Assembly (NCBI GenBank): GCA_000405605.1
Contig: ASPA01000075.1
Location: 1 to 9,048, forward strand
DNA length: 9,048 bases
Reading direction: 5' to 3'
From: Atribacteria bacterium SCGC AAA255-G05
Lineage (GTDB): Bacteria; Atribacterota; Phoenicimicrobiia; Phoenicimicrobiales; Phoenicimicrobiaceae
In this document: positions 1 through 5,299 of the stretch, piece by piece
Layout of the letters: each line of letters begins with the position of its first letter
Position numbering within the stretch: position 1 is the stretch's first letter
Translations under genes and position numbers: made by a program
The notes under the pieces: generated by a model
The model's input: the letters and a program-made list of their open reading frames with translations, nothing else
What the model was told of the DNA's origin: nothing
Database searches by the model: none

Positions 1-19
1 TGAAAAAATTTTTCCATCA

Positions 20-568
20 TTATTCTTGCACCTTTATTTTTTCTTTTAAAGCTACTTTCTTAGCTAACTCGATAAGTTTATAGTTATAAGCTTCAGACAT
101 ATCTGGAAATCTTGGTCCTAATTCTTCATCATTGGGACCAATTAAAGGATTATCTCCAAACAGATTTATATGATCAGTAATAAGCATTAAATCCCCTCTC
201 TTAAAGAAACGGTTCATCCCGCCTGCTGCATTGGAAATAATAATTATAGCTGCACCTAATTTTTTCATCACCCTTACCGGAAAGGTGACCTCTTTTGGGC
301 TGTAACCTTCATAATAATGAAATCTACCCTGCATGGCTACTACTTCTTTATTACCCAACTTTCCCAAAACCAGGTTACCACTATGGCTTTGAACTGTAGA
401 TACGGGGAAATTAGGAATTTCACTATAAGGGATAATTTCTTTTTCTTCAATATCTTCTGCCAGTCTTCCTAATCCTGTTCCCAAAATAATAGCTATTTTT
501 GGCTTGATCTTACTTTTCCGATTAATGAATTCTGCACTTTCTGCGATTTTTGTTTTTAAATCTTCCAC
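20..568 (-). CDS. punA: Purine nucleoside phosphorylase, C-terminally truncated
   Basis: This resembles the N-terminal two thirds of a trimeric PunA/PupG-type purine nucleoside phosphorylase, which splits purine (deoxy)nucleosides with phosphate in the cytoplasm for salvage. Visible family motifs are the phosphate loop GTGLG (residues 30-34), H62 in VQSHSG, QGRFHYYEGY (80-89, with the conserved R, H and E), NAAGG (113-117), DLMLITDHIN (126-135), NPLIGPND and RFPDMSEAY (153-161). The start is GTG at 568, ten bases after an AGGGAGG ribosome site at 579-585. The family is usually about 270 residues; here a TAA follows residue 182, exactly where homologues continue with a GVY-type segment. The missing part holds the ETxAE and purine-binding Glu/Asn region, so the product as read would probably be inactive. 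The remaining 19 bases to the window edge show no GVY continuation in any frame. It may be a decayed gene or an error at a contig end. It follows xerD, as in Bacillus but without deoB between. Family identity is firm; intactness is not. Confidence 0.88.
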   Translation of the reverse strand: MEDLKTKIAESAEFINRKSKIKPKIAIILGTGLGRLAEDIEEKEIIPYSEIPNFPVSTVQSHSGNLVLGKLGNKEVVAMQGRFHYYEGYSPKEVTFPVRVMKKLGAAIIIISNAAGGMNRFFKRGDLMLITDHINLFGDNPLIGPNDEELGPRFPDMSEAYNYKLIELAKKVALKEKIKVQE

Positions 569-578
569 TTCTATTGTG

Positions 579-585
579 CCTCCCT
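579..585 (-). promoter_or_regulatory. Ribosome binding site of punA
   Basis: AGGGAGG on the minus strand, ten bases before the GTG at 568. It supports GTG as the start; no ATG lies nearby in frame. Confidence 0.65.
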
Positions 586-589
586 TAAT

Positions 590-697
590 ATAGTTAACCA
601 GTTAAAATTAATTCACCAATTCACCGATTGACCAATTGACCAATTAGGATTAGTTTGCCAGTCAATTTAGTTACCCGGTTACCCGGTTTACCAGTTA
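590..697. repeat. Octamer (8-bp period) array upstream of punA
   Basis: Degenerate units of the form ACCRATTS follow one another without a break at 615-646 (four units). They are followed by a related GC-richer form, ACCCGGTT twice at 673-688 and TACCAGTT at 689-696. The stretch 590-614 is a weaker version. The period is 8 bp, unlike the 7-bp arrays next to it. The same family sits just upstream of three other genes in this window. Many units have a palindromic core (CAATTG or ACCGGT-like). Function unknown. Confidence 0.8.
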
Positions 698-700
698 AAT

Positions 701-770
701 TAGTTGTTAGTGAATAGTAAATAGTCGTTAGCATTAATACAAGTTATTAGTTTATGGTTTTTGGTTCTTA
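701..770. repeat. Heptamer arrays, TAGNNNN and GTTNNNN families
   Basis: Five 7-bp units starting with TAG lie at 701-735 (for example TAGTGAA at 708 and TAGTCGT at 722). Four 7-bp units starting with GTT lie at 743-770 (for example GTTTATG at 750). Two more GTT units appear just after a slip at about 784. The unit TAGTCGT followed by TAGC recurs at 3529-3539, and the closely related AAGTCGT followed by TAGC at 8987-8997. No gene is visible here. Confidence 0.75.
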
Positions 771-833
771 GATAAGAAAATCAGTTTTAAGTTTTTGATT
801 TATTATATTTTATGTCACGGTTATCTTGCATGC

Positions 834-889
834 AACTTGCACCTTGTATCTTATTACTAATTACTCATAACTCGTCACTTATCACTGTG
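834..889. repeat. Heptamer array, NACTNNT family
   Basis: Eight successive 7-bp units follow the loose form NMCTNNT, for example AACTTGC at 834, TACTCAT at 862, AACTCGT at 869 and CACTGTG at 883. Related arrays lie at 3660-3694 and 5191-5255, and all three end in a CACTGT sequence followed by T-rich DNA. An open frame crossing this stretch on the plus strand is low-complexity repeat and I do not treat it as a gene. Confidence 0.8.
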
Positions 890-899
890 TTTTATCCTA

Positions 900-990
900 C
901 CTTCTGGCTCCTGGCTTCTGACTTCTGGATTCCTAATTCTTCTTTTCTCTTTTCCTTTCTTCTTCACTATATACTATATACTAAATACTG
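900..990. repeat. Heptamer arrays (NCTTCTG, pyrimidine tract, NNTACTA) after xerD
   Basis: Four 7-bp units of the form NCTYCTG lie at 900-927 and lead into GATTCCT at 928-934. A pure or nearly pure pyrimidine tract of about 30 bp follows (935-962). Then come four 7-bp units TTCACTA, TATACTA (twice) and AATACTG at 963-990, ending two bases before the xerD stop codon. On the transcribed strand the CTG family reads as CAGAAGN heptamers. The block closely matches 3688-3792 downstream of tolR. Confidence 0.8.
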
Positions 991-992
991 TT

Positions 993-1889
993 TTATGTTC
1001 TCGGAAACGCCCTATAATATTCCTCGCTAACCCATTTTCTACTTACATGGGTATAGATTTGGGTGGTAGCAATATCTGAATGCCCCAGCATCTCTTGAAC
1101 TGACCTGAGATCTGCTCCATTTTCTATTAAATGAGTAGCTAAAGTATGCCTTAAAGTATGTGGAGTGACCTTCTTTTCTATCCCTGCTTTGTGAGCATAT
1201 ACTTTTACCAGATAAAATATCCCCTGCCGAGAAAGCCTTTTTCCCCGGCTATTTAAAAATAAAACATTCTCATCCGGATTTTTAACTAATTTTGGCCTTA
1301 ATCTATCCAAATATAAATTTAAAGACTGATATGCCTTATCTCCAAAAGGAATTATCCTCTCTTTAGAACCTTTCCCTAGACATTTTAGCATACGATTTTC
1401 CATATTTATATCATTAATTTTTAAATGTATCAGTTCTGACACCCTCATTCCGGTAGCGTAAAGCAATTCTAATATGGCTTGATCCCTTAGACCCAAATAA
1501 CCTTTAAAATTAGCCTTATCTAACAAAAGATTTATTTCTCTTAAACTCAGAACATGAGGGAGTTTCTTACTCACCCGGGGAAATTCAATAAAGTTGGTGA
1601 TGTCTTCCTTGATAAGGCCTTCCATTAGTAAAAAGCGATAAAGCATCTTCACTGCTACTAAATTTCGAGAGATTGAATTAATCTTTAAATCTTTTCCCCT
1701 TAAATAAGCAAAATATTTTTTAATCAAAACTTTATTAGTTTGATTAAAAGAACTAATTTTCTTCTTTTTTAAAAAACTAATATATTTTATCAGATCATAT
1801 CTATAAGAGATTATAGTATTTTGAGCTAAACCTCTTTCAATGGATAGATAATCTAAAAAACATTCTAAAGTTTCTTCTAACTTTTTCAT
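993..1889 (-). CDS. xerD: Tyrosine recombinase XerC/XerD (site-specific, dimer resolution)
   Basis: Cytoplasmic site-specific recombinase of the tyrosine family; Xer proteins resolve chromosome dimers at dif sites near the division septum. Counting from the ATG at 1889 gives 298 residues with all catalytic residues: R149 in GMRVSEL, K173 in GKGSKERIIPF, H244 and R247 in HTLRHTLATHL, H270 in LGHSD and Y279 in TQIYTH. These positions match E. coli XerD almost exactly, which favours this start. The N-terminal SAM-like DNA-binding domain covers about residues 8-95, and the C-terminus (EYYRAFPRT) is Xer-like. An in-frame ATG at 1964 would add 25 residues, all encoded by a repeated palindrome, and lies three bases after the preceding stop codon. 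Neither ATG has a good ribosome site, so coupling to the upstream gene is possible. A neighbouring punA fits the Bacillus ripX-drm-pupG order. XerC cannot be excluded; a phage or integron integrase is less likely. Confidence 0.92.
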   Translation of the reverse strand: MKKLEETLECFLDYLSIERGLAQNTIISYRYDLIKYISFLKKKKISSFNQTNKVLIKKYFAYLRGKDLKINSISRNLVAVKMLYRFLLMEGLIKEDITNFIEFPRVSKKLPHVLSLREINLLLDKANFKGYLGLRDQAILELLYATGMRVSELIHLKINDINMENRMLKCLGKGSKERIIPFGDKAYQSLNLYLDRLRPKLVKNPDENVLFLNSRGKRLSRQGIFYLVKVYAHKAGIEKKVTPHTLRHTLATHLIENGADLRSVQEMLGHSDIATTQIYTHVSRKWVSEEYYRAFPRT

Positions 1890-1892
1890 TTT

Positions 1893-1964
1893 ATGACAAC
1901 TTTCGTGCCAGGCACCAAAGTTTACATTTATGACAACTTTCGTGCCAGGCACCAAAGTTGTCAT
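1893..1964. repeat. Two direct copies of a 35-bp imperfect palindrome
   Basis: Copy 2 (1930-1964) begins ATGACAACTTT and ends AAAGTTGTCAT. The inner arms GTGCC and GGCAC lie around a single central base (1947), and one mismatched pair separates outer and inner arms. Copy 1 (1893-1927) differs from copy 2 at only two of 35 positions, in its right arm. The copies are 37 bp apart, which is not a multiple of three, so they are read in different frames if translated. No T-run follows on the transcribed strand, so this is not a standard terminator. It fills the gap between the DUF3048 gene and xerD and looks like a REP-type or miniature mobile palindromic element. Confidence 0.85.
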
Positions 1965-1967
1965 TCT

Positions 1968-3458
1968 TTAGTACTGCATTTTTATATCCGAAGGAACAAT
2001 TTGAATCCAAGCATTACCTGGAGTTAAGGCTATTCTGTCCCCTTCTTTATACATAAATATAGTTTTTGAATTTAAATCTTGTTTTTCCCAGATAATCTCT
2101 TCCGAACCACCTTTAAAAAATAACAATCCTTTTCCCTTACCGATGAAATCTATCGCTAATCTCCCCTCTTCGTCAATAATTTTGGTTTCAGCAAATTGAA
2201 TTATAATATTATCTACTGCTAATTGTTCTTTAGTTTTAGAGTCTATGTGGGGTTCGCCGTTCATAAATCTTAAATATTTCATCGACTCAGGTTGGTATTT
2301 ATAACTAACCGTATAAAGGCTGTTATAAGGAATTAGTATAGAATCACTTTCTCTGCCGGTTAACTTTTCATCTCTATCAGTTTCAAATTGATATTCCTGC
2401 TTTTTTATCATCTCAATATAACCCAATTTGTTAGCTTCTTTTCTCAACTTTAAAGTAGAGGTATATAAATTATGAGGTGGTATTCGGTCTGTAGTCCTCC
2501 AGAAAGGTTCAAAATCTACAAACTCATTTATATCATCTATCTTCTCTTCTTTTATGAAATTATATGCTTCATCACTTCCTCCAACATGGACATAAATTGC
2601 CTGATGCTCTAAAGACTTACTAACAAAGTAAGGTCTTGCACTTCTTATCGGTCCAACTTCTTCTGCATCCTGGTCATAATAAATAGCTAAAAACCTGGTA
2701 ATTCCACCTTCTGCTAAAACTTCATAAACAATGTTAGCTTTATCCAAACCGCTTTGCGGCCTGGCTCCTTCTGAATTTTCCACCATAATAGAAAGGGGCC
2801 TGCTGCCAAAAGGAGATTCTTTCTCCTTCACTTCCGGTAAACTAGTAATTTCCCCAGGGTTTACTATGGTACCATAAGTTGCTTCGACATTTTCTTCTTC
2901 TTTTTCGCCTAAATTAACTTTAAGTTGTGATTCACCCGGTTCGAATATCTCTCCCTTCACTTCCTCCCTGCTGGTTATAGATTGCTTAAAATATTCAGTA
3001 GAAACACTTATATCCTCACCTAAAGATTCTTTGGTTTGAGCCGGGGGAATCACTGACACAGGTTCAGTTTCAATCTCGGGAGTTTTAACTTCTACTTTTG
3101 GTGCTCCCTCCGTTAATTCTTCCTTGCTTACCACTTTTGTTTCGGTTACCTCTTCTTTTATCTTAGGTGGCTCAGGCGAAATCGGTTTAGCTTTTGGTTT
3201 AACTTCCAATTGAGCAACGGCTTTCTCCTCGGTAATCTCTGGTTTCTTAGATTCCGGCTGTTTTGGAGCAGGAATTTCCACCAGGCTAACCAAGGTTAGC
3301 TCTTTTTCTGGTAAGGGTCTGGTGAAATCAAAGGCGATCATATTTCCGAAAGCGAGTAAAAATATAATATTAAGTATGATAGAGATTAAAAATGATCTCC
3401 CTAAAAAACTCTTTTTATTTTGTTTTAAACGTTTTGTTCTATATCTGTTTATGGGCAC
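1968..3458 (-). CDS. TonB-like membrane anchor fused to a DUF3048 (YerB-like) domain
   Basis: A 496-residue protein starting at GTG 3458, ten bases after a GAGGTG ribosome site. A basic N-terminus (residues 1-21) precedes one membrane segment (about 22-43), giving an N-in topology. A Pro/Glu/Lys-rich extended linker follows (about 49-214), including TLVSLVEIPAPKQPE, the sort of sequence seen just outside the TonB/TolA anchor. From about 217 comes the DUF3048 signature: RPLSIMVENSEGARPQSGL, AEGGITRFLAIYY, GPIRSARPYF and VHVGGSDEAY. A DUF3048 C-terminal half (about 380-490) has IDFIGKGKGLLFFKGG and LTPGNAWIQIVPSD. DUF3048 has no settled function; Bacillus YerB is a lipoprotein with it. Here there is no lipobox. 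The gene follows tolQ-tolR, so I infer that it takes the TonB/TolA place in a proton-driven envelope machine, with DUF3048 as the distal working end. The domain calls are strong; the role is inference. Confidence 0.85.
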   Translation of the reverse strand: MPINRYRTKRLKQNKKSFLGRSFLISIILNIIFLLAFGNMIAFDFTRPLPEKELTLVSLVEIPAPKQPESKKPEITEEKAVAQLEVKPKAKPISPEPPKIKEEVTETKVVSKEELTEGAPKVEVKTPEIETEPVSVIPPAQTKESLGEDISVSTEYFKQSITSREEVKGEIFEPGESQLKVNLGEKEEENVEATYGTIVNPGEITSLPEVKEKESPFGSRPLSIMVENSEGARPQSGLDKANIVYEVLAEGGITRFLAIYYDQDAEEVGPIRSARPYFVSKSLEHQAIYVHVGGSDEAYNFIKEEKIDDINEFVDFEPFWRTTDRIPPHNLYTSTLKLRKEANKLGYIEMIKKQEYQFETDRDEKLTGRESDSILIPYNSLYTVSYKYQPESMKYLRFMNGEPHIDSKTKEQLAVDNIIIQFAETKIIDEEGRLAIDFIGKGKGLLFFKGGSEEIIWEKQDLNSKTIFMYKEGDRIALTPGNAWIQIVPSDIKMQY

Positions 3459-3468
3459 GAATTGTTTA

Positions 3469-3474
3469 CACCTC
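3469..3474 (-). promoter_or_regulatory. Ribosome binding site deciding the DUF3048-gene start
   Basis: GAGGTG on the minus strand, ten bases before GTG 3458. The frame stays open up to a TTG at 3506, but that extension is translated octamer repeat and has no ribosome site, so GTG 3458 is preferred. Confidence 0.6.
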
Positions 3475-3485
3475 GTTATTAATTT

Positions 3486-3525
3486 ACCGATTACCCAATT
3501 CACCAATTAACCAATTGACCAATTA
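3486..3525. repeat. Octamer array upstream of the DUF3048 gene
   Basis: Five unbroken 8-bp units of the form MCCRATTN lie here, for example ACCGATTA at 3486 and ACCAATTG at 3510. The array starts about 27 bp upstream of the GTG start and just behind its ribosome site. It is the same family as at 590-697, 4913-4992 and 8952-8983. Confidence 0.85.
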
Positions 3526-3528
3526 AAT

Positions 3529-3586
3529 TAGTCGTTAGCATAGAATTAGCGTAGAGCGGGTAGCGTTTAGCGTATAGTTTCTAGTT
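3529..3586. repeat. Heptamer arrays, TAGNNNN and NNTAGCG families
   Basis: TAGTCGT and TAGCATA at 3529-3542 are followed by 7-bp units ending in AGCG at 3545-3572 (ATTAGCG, TAGAGCG, GGTAGCG, TTTAGCG), then TATAGTT and TCTAGTT. The stretch 3587-3659 is AT-rich with no clear unit and no gene. Confidence 0.75.
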
Positions 3587-3659
3587 AGCAAGTTTACCAG
3601 TAAGTTGCGCAATATGTGACGTTTAATAATTAACCTATTTTTGTAAATTCAGTATTGTG

Positions 3660-3792
3660 ATCTTATTACTGATTACACATTACTCATCACTGTATTTTAT
3701 TCTGGCTCCTGACTACTGGATTCCTATTTTTTTTCTCTTTTTCTTTCTTCTTTGCTGTTCACTATTCACTAACGACTAACGACTATATACTA
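3660..3792. repeat. Composite heptamer block after tolR
   Basis: The 7-bp families follow in the same order as in the block after xerD. They are NACTNNT units at 3660-3694; GCTCCTG, ACTACTG and GATTCCT at 3705-3725; a pyrimidine-rich tract at 3726-3753; and TTCACTA (twice), ACGACTA (twice) and TATACTA at 3758-3792. The last heptamer contains the tolR stop codon (TAG, complement of CTA at 3790-3792). The CTG family has fewer units than at 900-927. Confidence 0.82.
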
Positions 3793-4206
3793 TTTTATTT
3801 CTTTCTCCGCAGGTTGAGTGGCGATGGCAATTCTTTCCACTCCACCCTTTTTTATTAAATCCATTACTCTGATTACCTTGCCGTGAAGAACATTTGTATC
3901 TGCCTCTAAAACTACTGTTCTTTCAGGTTCCTCTTTTATTTCTGCAGCTACACTTTCGGTAAGTTTTAAAGGATCTATTAATTTTCCATTAAGATAAATT
4001 GTATTATTTTCGGTAATGGTCACAATAATATTTTCTGATGATTCGGCAGCAGCAAAGTCTCCACTAGGTAAATTAACTTTCACTCTATTTTCTAAATTTA
4101 CAAAAGTAGTAGTCAGCATAAAAAATATCAACAAAAGAAAAACTACATCAATTAAAGGGGTCAGATCAAATCTGGCACTCTTTTTATTCAGATGAGGAAA
4201 TTTCAT
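3790..4206 (-). CDS. tolR: TolR/ExbD-family biopolymer transport protein
   Basis: A 138-residue inner-membrane protein with one N-terminal membrane helix and a periplasmic domain, normal for ExbD/TolR. The segment DLTPLIDVVFLLLIFFMLTT (14-33) holds the conserved membrane Asp (D20) that takes part in proton flow with the TolQ/ExbB pentamer. The remainder (about 45-130) is a typical ExbD periplasmic domain, including VVLEADTNVLHGKVIRVMDL. Its start lies inside the end of tolQ, with a 23-bp overlap in another frame, and a GAGGT ribosome site sits five bases before the ATG, so the two are translationally coupled. The stop codon lies within a heptamer repeat. I name it tolR for the context; ExbD would be equally valid from sequence alone. 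Confidence 0.92.
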   Translation of the reverse strand: MKFPHLNKKSARFDLTPLIDVVFLLLIFFMLTTTFVNLENRVKVNLPSGDFAAAESSENIIVTITENNTIYLNGKLIDPLKLTESVAAEIKEEPERTVVLEADTNVLHGKVIRVMDLIKKGGVERIAIATQPAEKEIK

Positions 4207-4864
4207 ATTCTACCTCACCACCCTTACTAAGATTGTCCCGAATAATCCCACCATTATTAGTTTCCTGATAAGTCAGAAGATCTATAAGTTCTACACAATT
4301 TACTTCCATATCTCTTATTAATTTATCTACCCGGTGAGATAAATAATTATAAATCACGATAGTCGGTATAGCTATCGACAATCCAAAGGCAGTGGTAAGC
4401 AGTGCTTCAGAAATTCCTCCTGCCAGTGCTTCTGGTTTACCTACTCCCATAACTGCTATTACATTGAAAGCCTTAACCATACCAAAAACTGTTCCCAAAA
4501 GCCCCAATAATGGAGTAATGTTACCGATGGTGGAAAGCGTAGACAAGTTTCTCTCTAATATAGGAATTTCCTGGTTGGCACTATCTTCAACCGCCTCTTT
4601 CATCTCATCCCGTCCCAGGCCAAATTTCATTAAACCGGCCAACATGATCTTTGAAATGGGAGTTGGGCTTTTACGACAAGCAGAAATAGCCAGTTCAATG
4701 CTCCCCTTTTTAACTAAATCCTTAACTCGCAAAACAAATCTTTTACTTTTAGTTTTGATACTCTTTAAATAGAACATCCTCTCAAAAAAAATAGTAATTG
4801 CAATTAACGAACATATAAAGATGGGATACATTAAGAACCCACCTTTTTCAAAAACTTCTAACAT
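4184..4864 (-). CDS. tolQ: MotA/TolQ/ExbB-family proton channel protein
   Basis: A 226-residue inner-membrane protein with the three-helix layout of TolQ/ExbB: TM1 about 10-33, a cytoplasmic loop of roughly 75 residues, TM2 about 111-138 and TM3 about 150-175. The signature PLLGLLGTVFGM (118-129) and the TM3 motif EALLTTAFGLSIAIP (153-167) with its polar Thr residues are conserved. Members form a pentamer around two TolR/ExbD helices and use the proton gradient to drive an attached TolA or TonB rod. The ATG at 4864 follows an AGAGGGGG ribosome site. It overlaps tolR, and a TonB-like protein gene follows, so the set has the make-up of an energy-transducing complex. A 432-bp repeat-filled gap separates it from the upstream TPR gene. 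TolQ versus ExbB cannot be decided from one sequence. Confidence 0.93.
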   Translation of the reverse strand: MLEVFEKGGFLMYPIFICSLIAITIFFERMFYLKSIKTKSKRFVLRVKDLVKKGSIELAISACRKSPTPISKIMLAGLMKFGLGRDEMKEAVEDSANQEIPILERNLSTLSTIGNITPLLGLLGTVFGMVKAFNVIAVMGVGKPEALAGGISEALLTTAFGLSIAIPTIVIYNYLSHRVDKLIRDMEVNCVELIDLLTYQETNNGGIIRDNLSKGGEVEYEISSSE

Positions 4865-4874
4865 TAAATATCTG

Positions 4875-4882
4875 CCCCCTCT
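4875..4882 (-). promoter_or_regulatory. Ribosome binding site of tolQ
   Basis: AGAGGGGG on the minus strand, ten bases before ATG 4864. It confirms the start. Confidence 0.6.
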
Positions 4883-4912
4883 TGTTTAGTTTTTAAGATA
4901 TAAAATTCATTT

Positions 4913-4992
4913 GTTAATTCACTAATTCTCCAACTAACCAATTGACCGATAAAATAATTGGCCAATTCACCAATTTACCGATTTACCGATTA
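4913..4992. repeat. Octamer array upstream of tolQ (about ten units)
   Basis: This is the longest 8-bp array in the window. Units of the form NCCRATTN follow in unbroken phase from 4913, with GTTAATTC as a degenerate first unit, then ACTAATTC, TCCAACTA and ACCAATTG at 4937, and ACCGATTT and ACCGATTA at the end. Units in the middle are more decayed. It begins some 30 bp behind the tolQ ribosome site. Confidence 0.85.
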
Positions 4993-5023
4993 AGATTAAG
5001 AATAAAGATTAGGAAATTAATTA

Positions 5024-5165
5024 GCCAGTTGACCAGTTGATTCTAATCGTTAATTTTAAATATTGGTTCTCAGTTACAAGATGAAAGTTAGTTGATCCGG
5101 TGGACCAACTTGATTTTAACTCTTCCACTGGGTAACCGGTAAACTGGCTAACCGGCTAACCAATC
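5024..5165. repeat. Further octamers and a small hairpin
   Basis: GCCAGTTG and ACCAGTTG lie at 5024-5039. AACCGGTA, AACTGGCT, AACCGGCT and AACCAATC lie in phase at 5134-5165. Between them, 5091-5109 can fold into an eight-pair stem (one mismatch) with a three-base loop. No coding sequence is visible. Confidence 0.65.
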
Positions 5166-5190
5166 CTATACTCTCTATTTCTTTTTCTAA

Positions 5191-5299
5191 ACTTGCAACT
5201 CGTAACTTGCAACTCGTAACCGTAACTTGTCACTAGTTACTCATCACTTATCACTGTTTTTCTATCCGCTCTACGCTAAACGCTATACGCCATATTCTA
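5191..5299. repeat. Heptamer arrays running into the TPR gene stop codon
   Basis: An exact 14-bp unit, ACTTGCA plus ACTCGTA, occurs twice at 5191-5218. After a two-base slip five units ending in ACT follow (5221-5255, for example TGTCACT and TATCACT). A T-rich spacer leads to TACGCTA, AACGCTA, TACGCCA and TATTCTA at 5272-5299. The final heptamer contains the stop codon of the TPR gene (TAG, complement of CTA at 5297-5299). Confidence 0.82.

Noticed and set aside
812..1030. Plus-strand open frame of 72 codons
   Set aside because: It consists of heptamer repeats and the antisense end of xerD, has no ribosome site, and its protein is low-complexity.
1893..1964. Rho-independent terminator between the DUF3048 gene and xerD
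   Set aside because: The stems are strong but no T-run follows on the transcribed strand, and the duplicated form fits a repeat element better.
993..1964. Mobile element integrase (phage or genomic island) with att site
   Set aside because: Length, catalytic spacing and C-terminus match housekeeping Xer proteins, and no phage genes or tRNA are near.
3459..3506. Sixteen-codon N-terminal extension of the DUF3048 protein from TTG 3506
   Set aside because: The extension is partly translated octamer repeat, TTG has no ribosome site, and GTG 3458 has GAGGTG at ten bases.
3322..3510. Plus-strand open frame of 62 codons
   Set aside because: It lies antisense to the well-supported start of the DUF3048 gene and runs into the octamer array; no family features.
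4392..4772. Plus-strand open frame of 126 codons
   Set aside because: It is the antisense shadow of the conserved tolQ membrane region; tolQ is certain, and this frame has no recognisable domain.
5191..5299. CRISPR array
   Set aside because: The units are 7 bp, contiguous and degenerate, with no spacers and no cas genes nearby.
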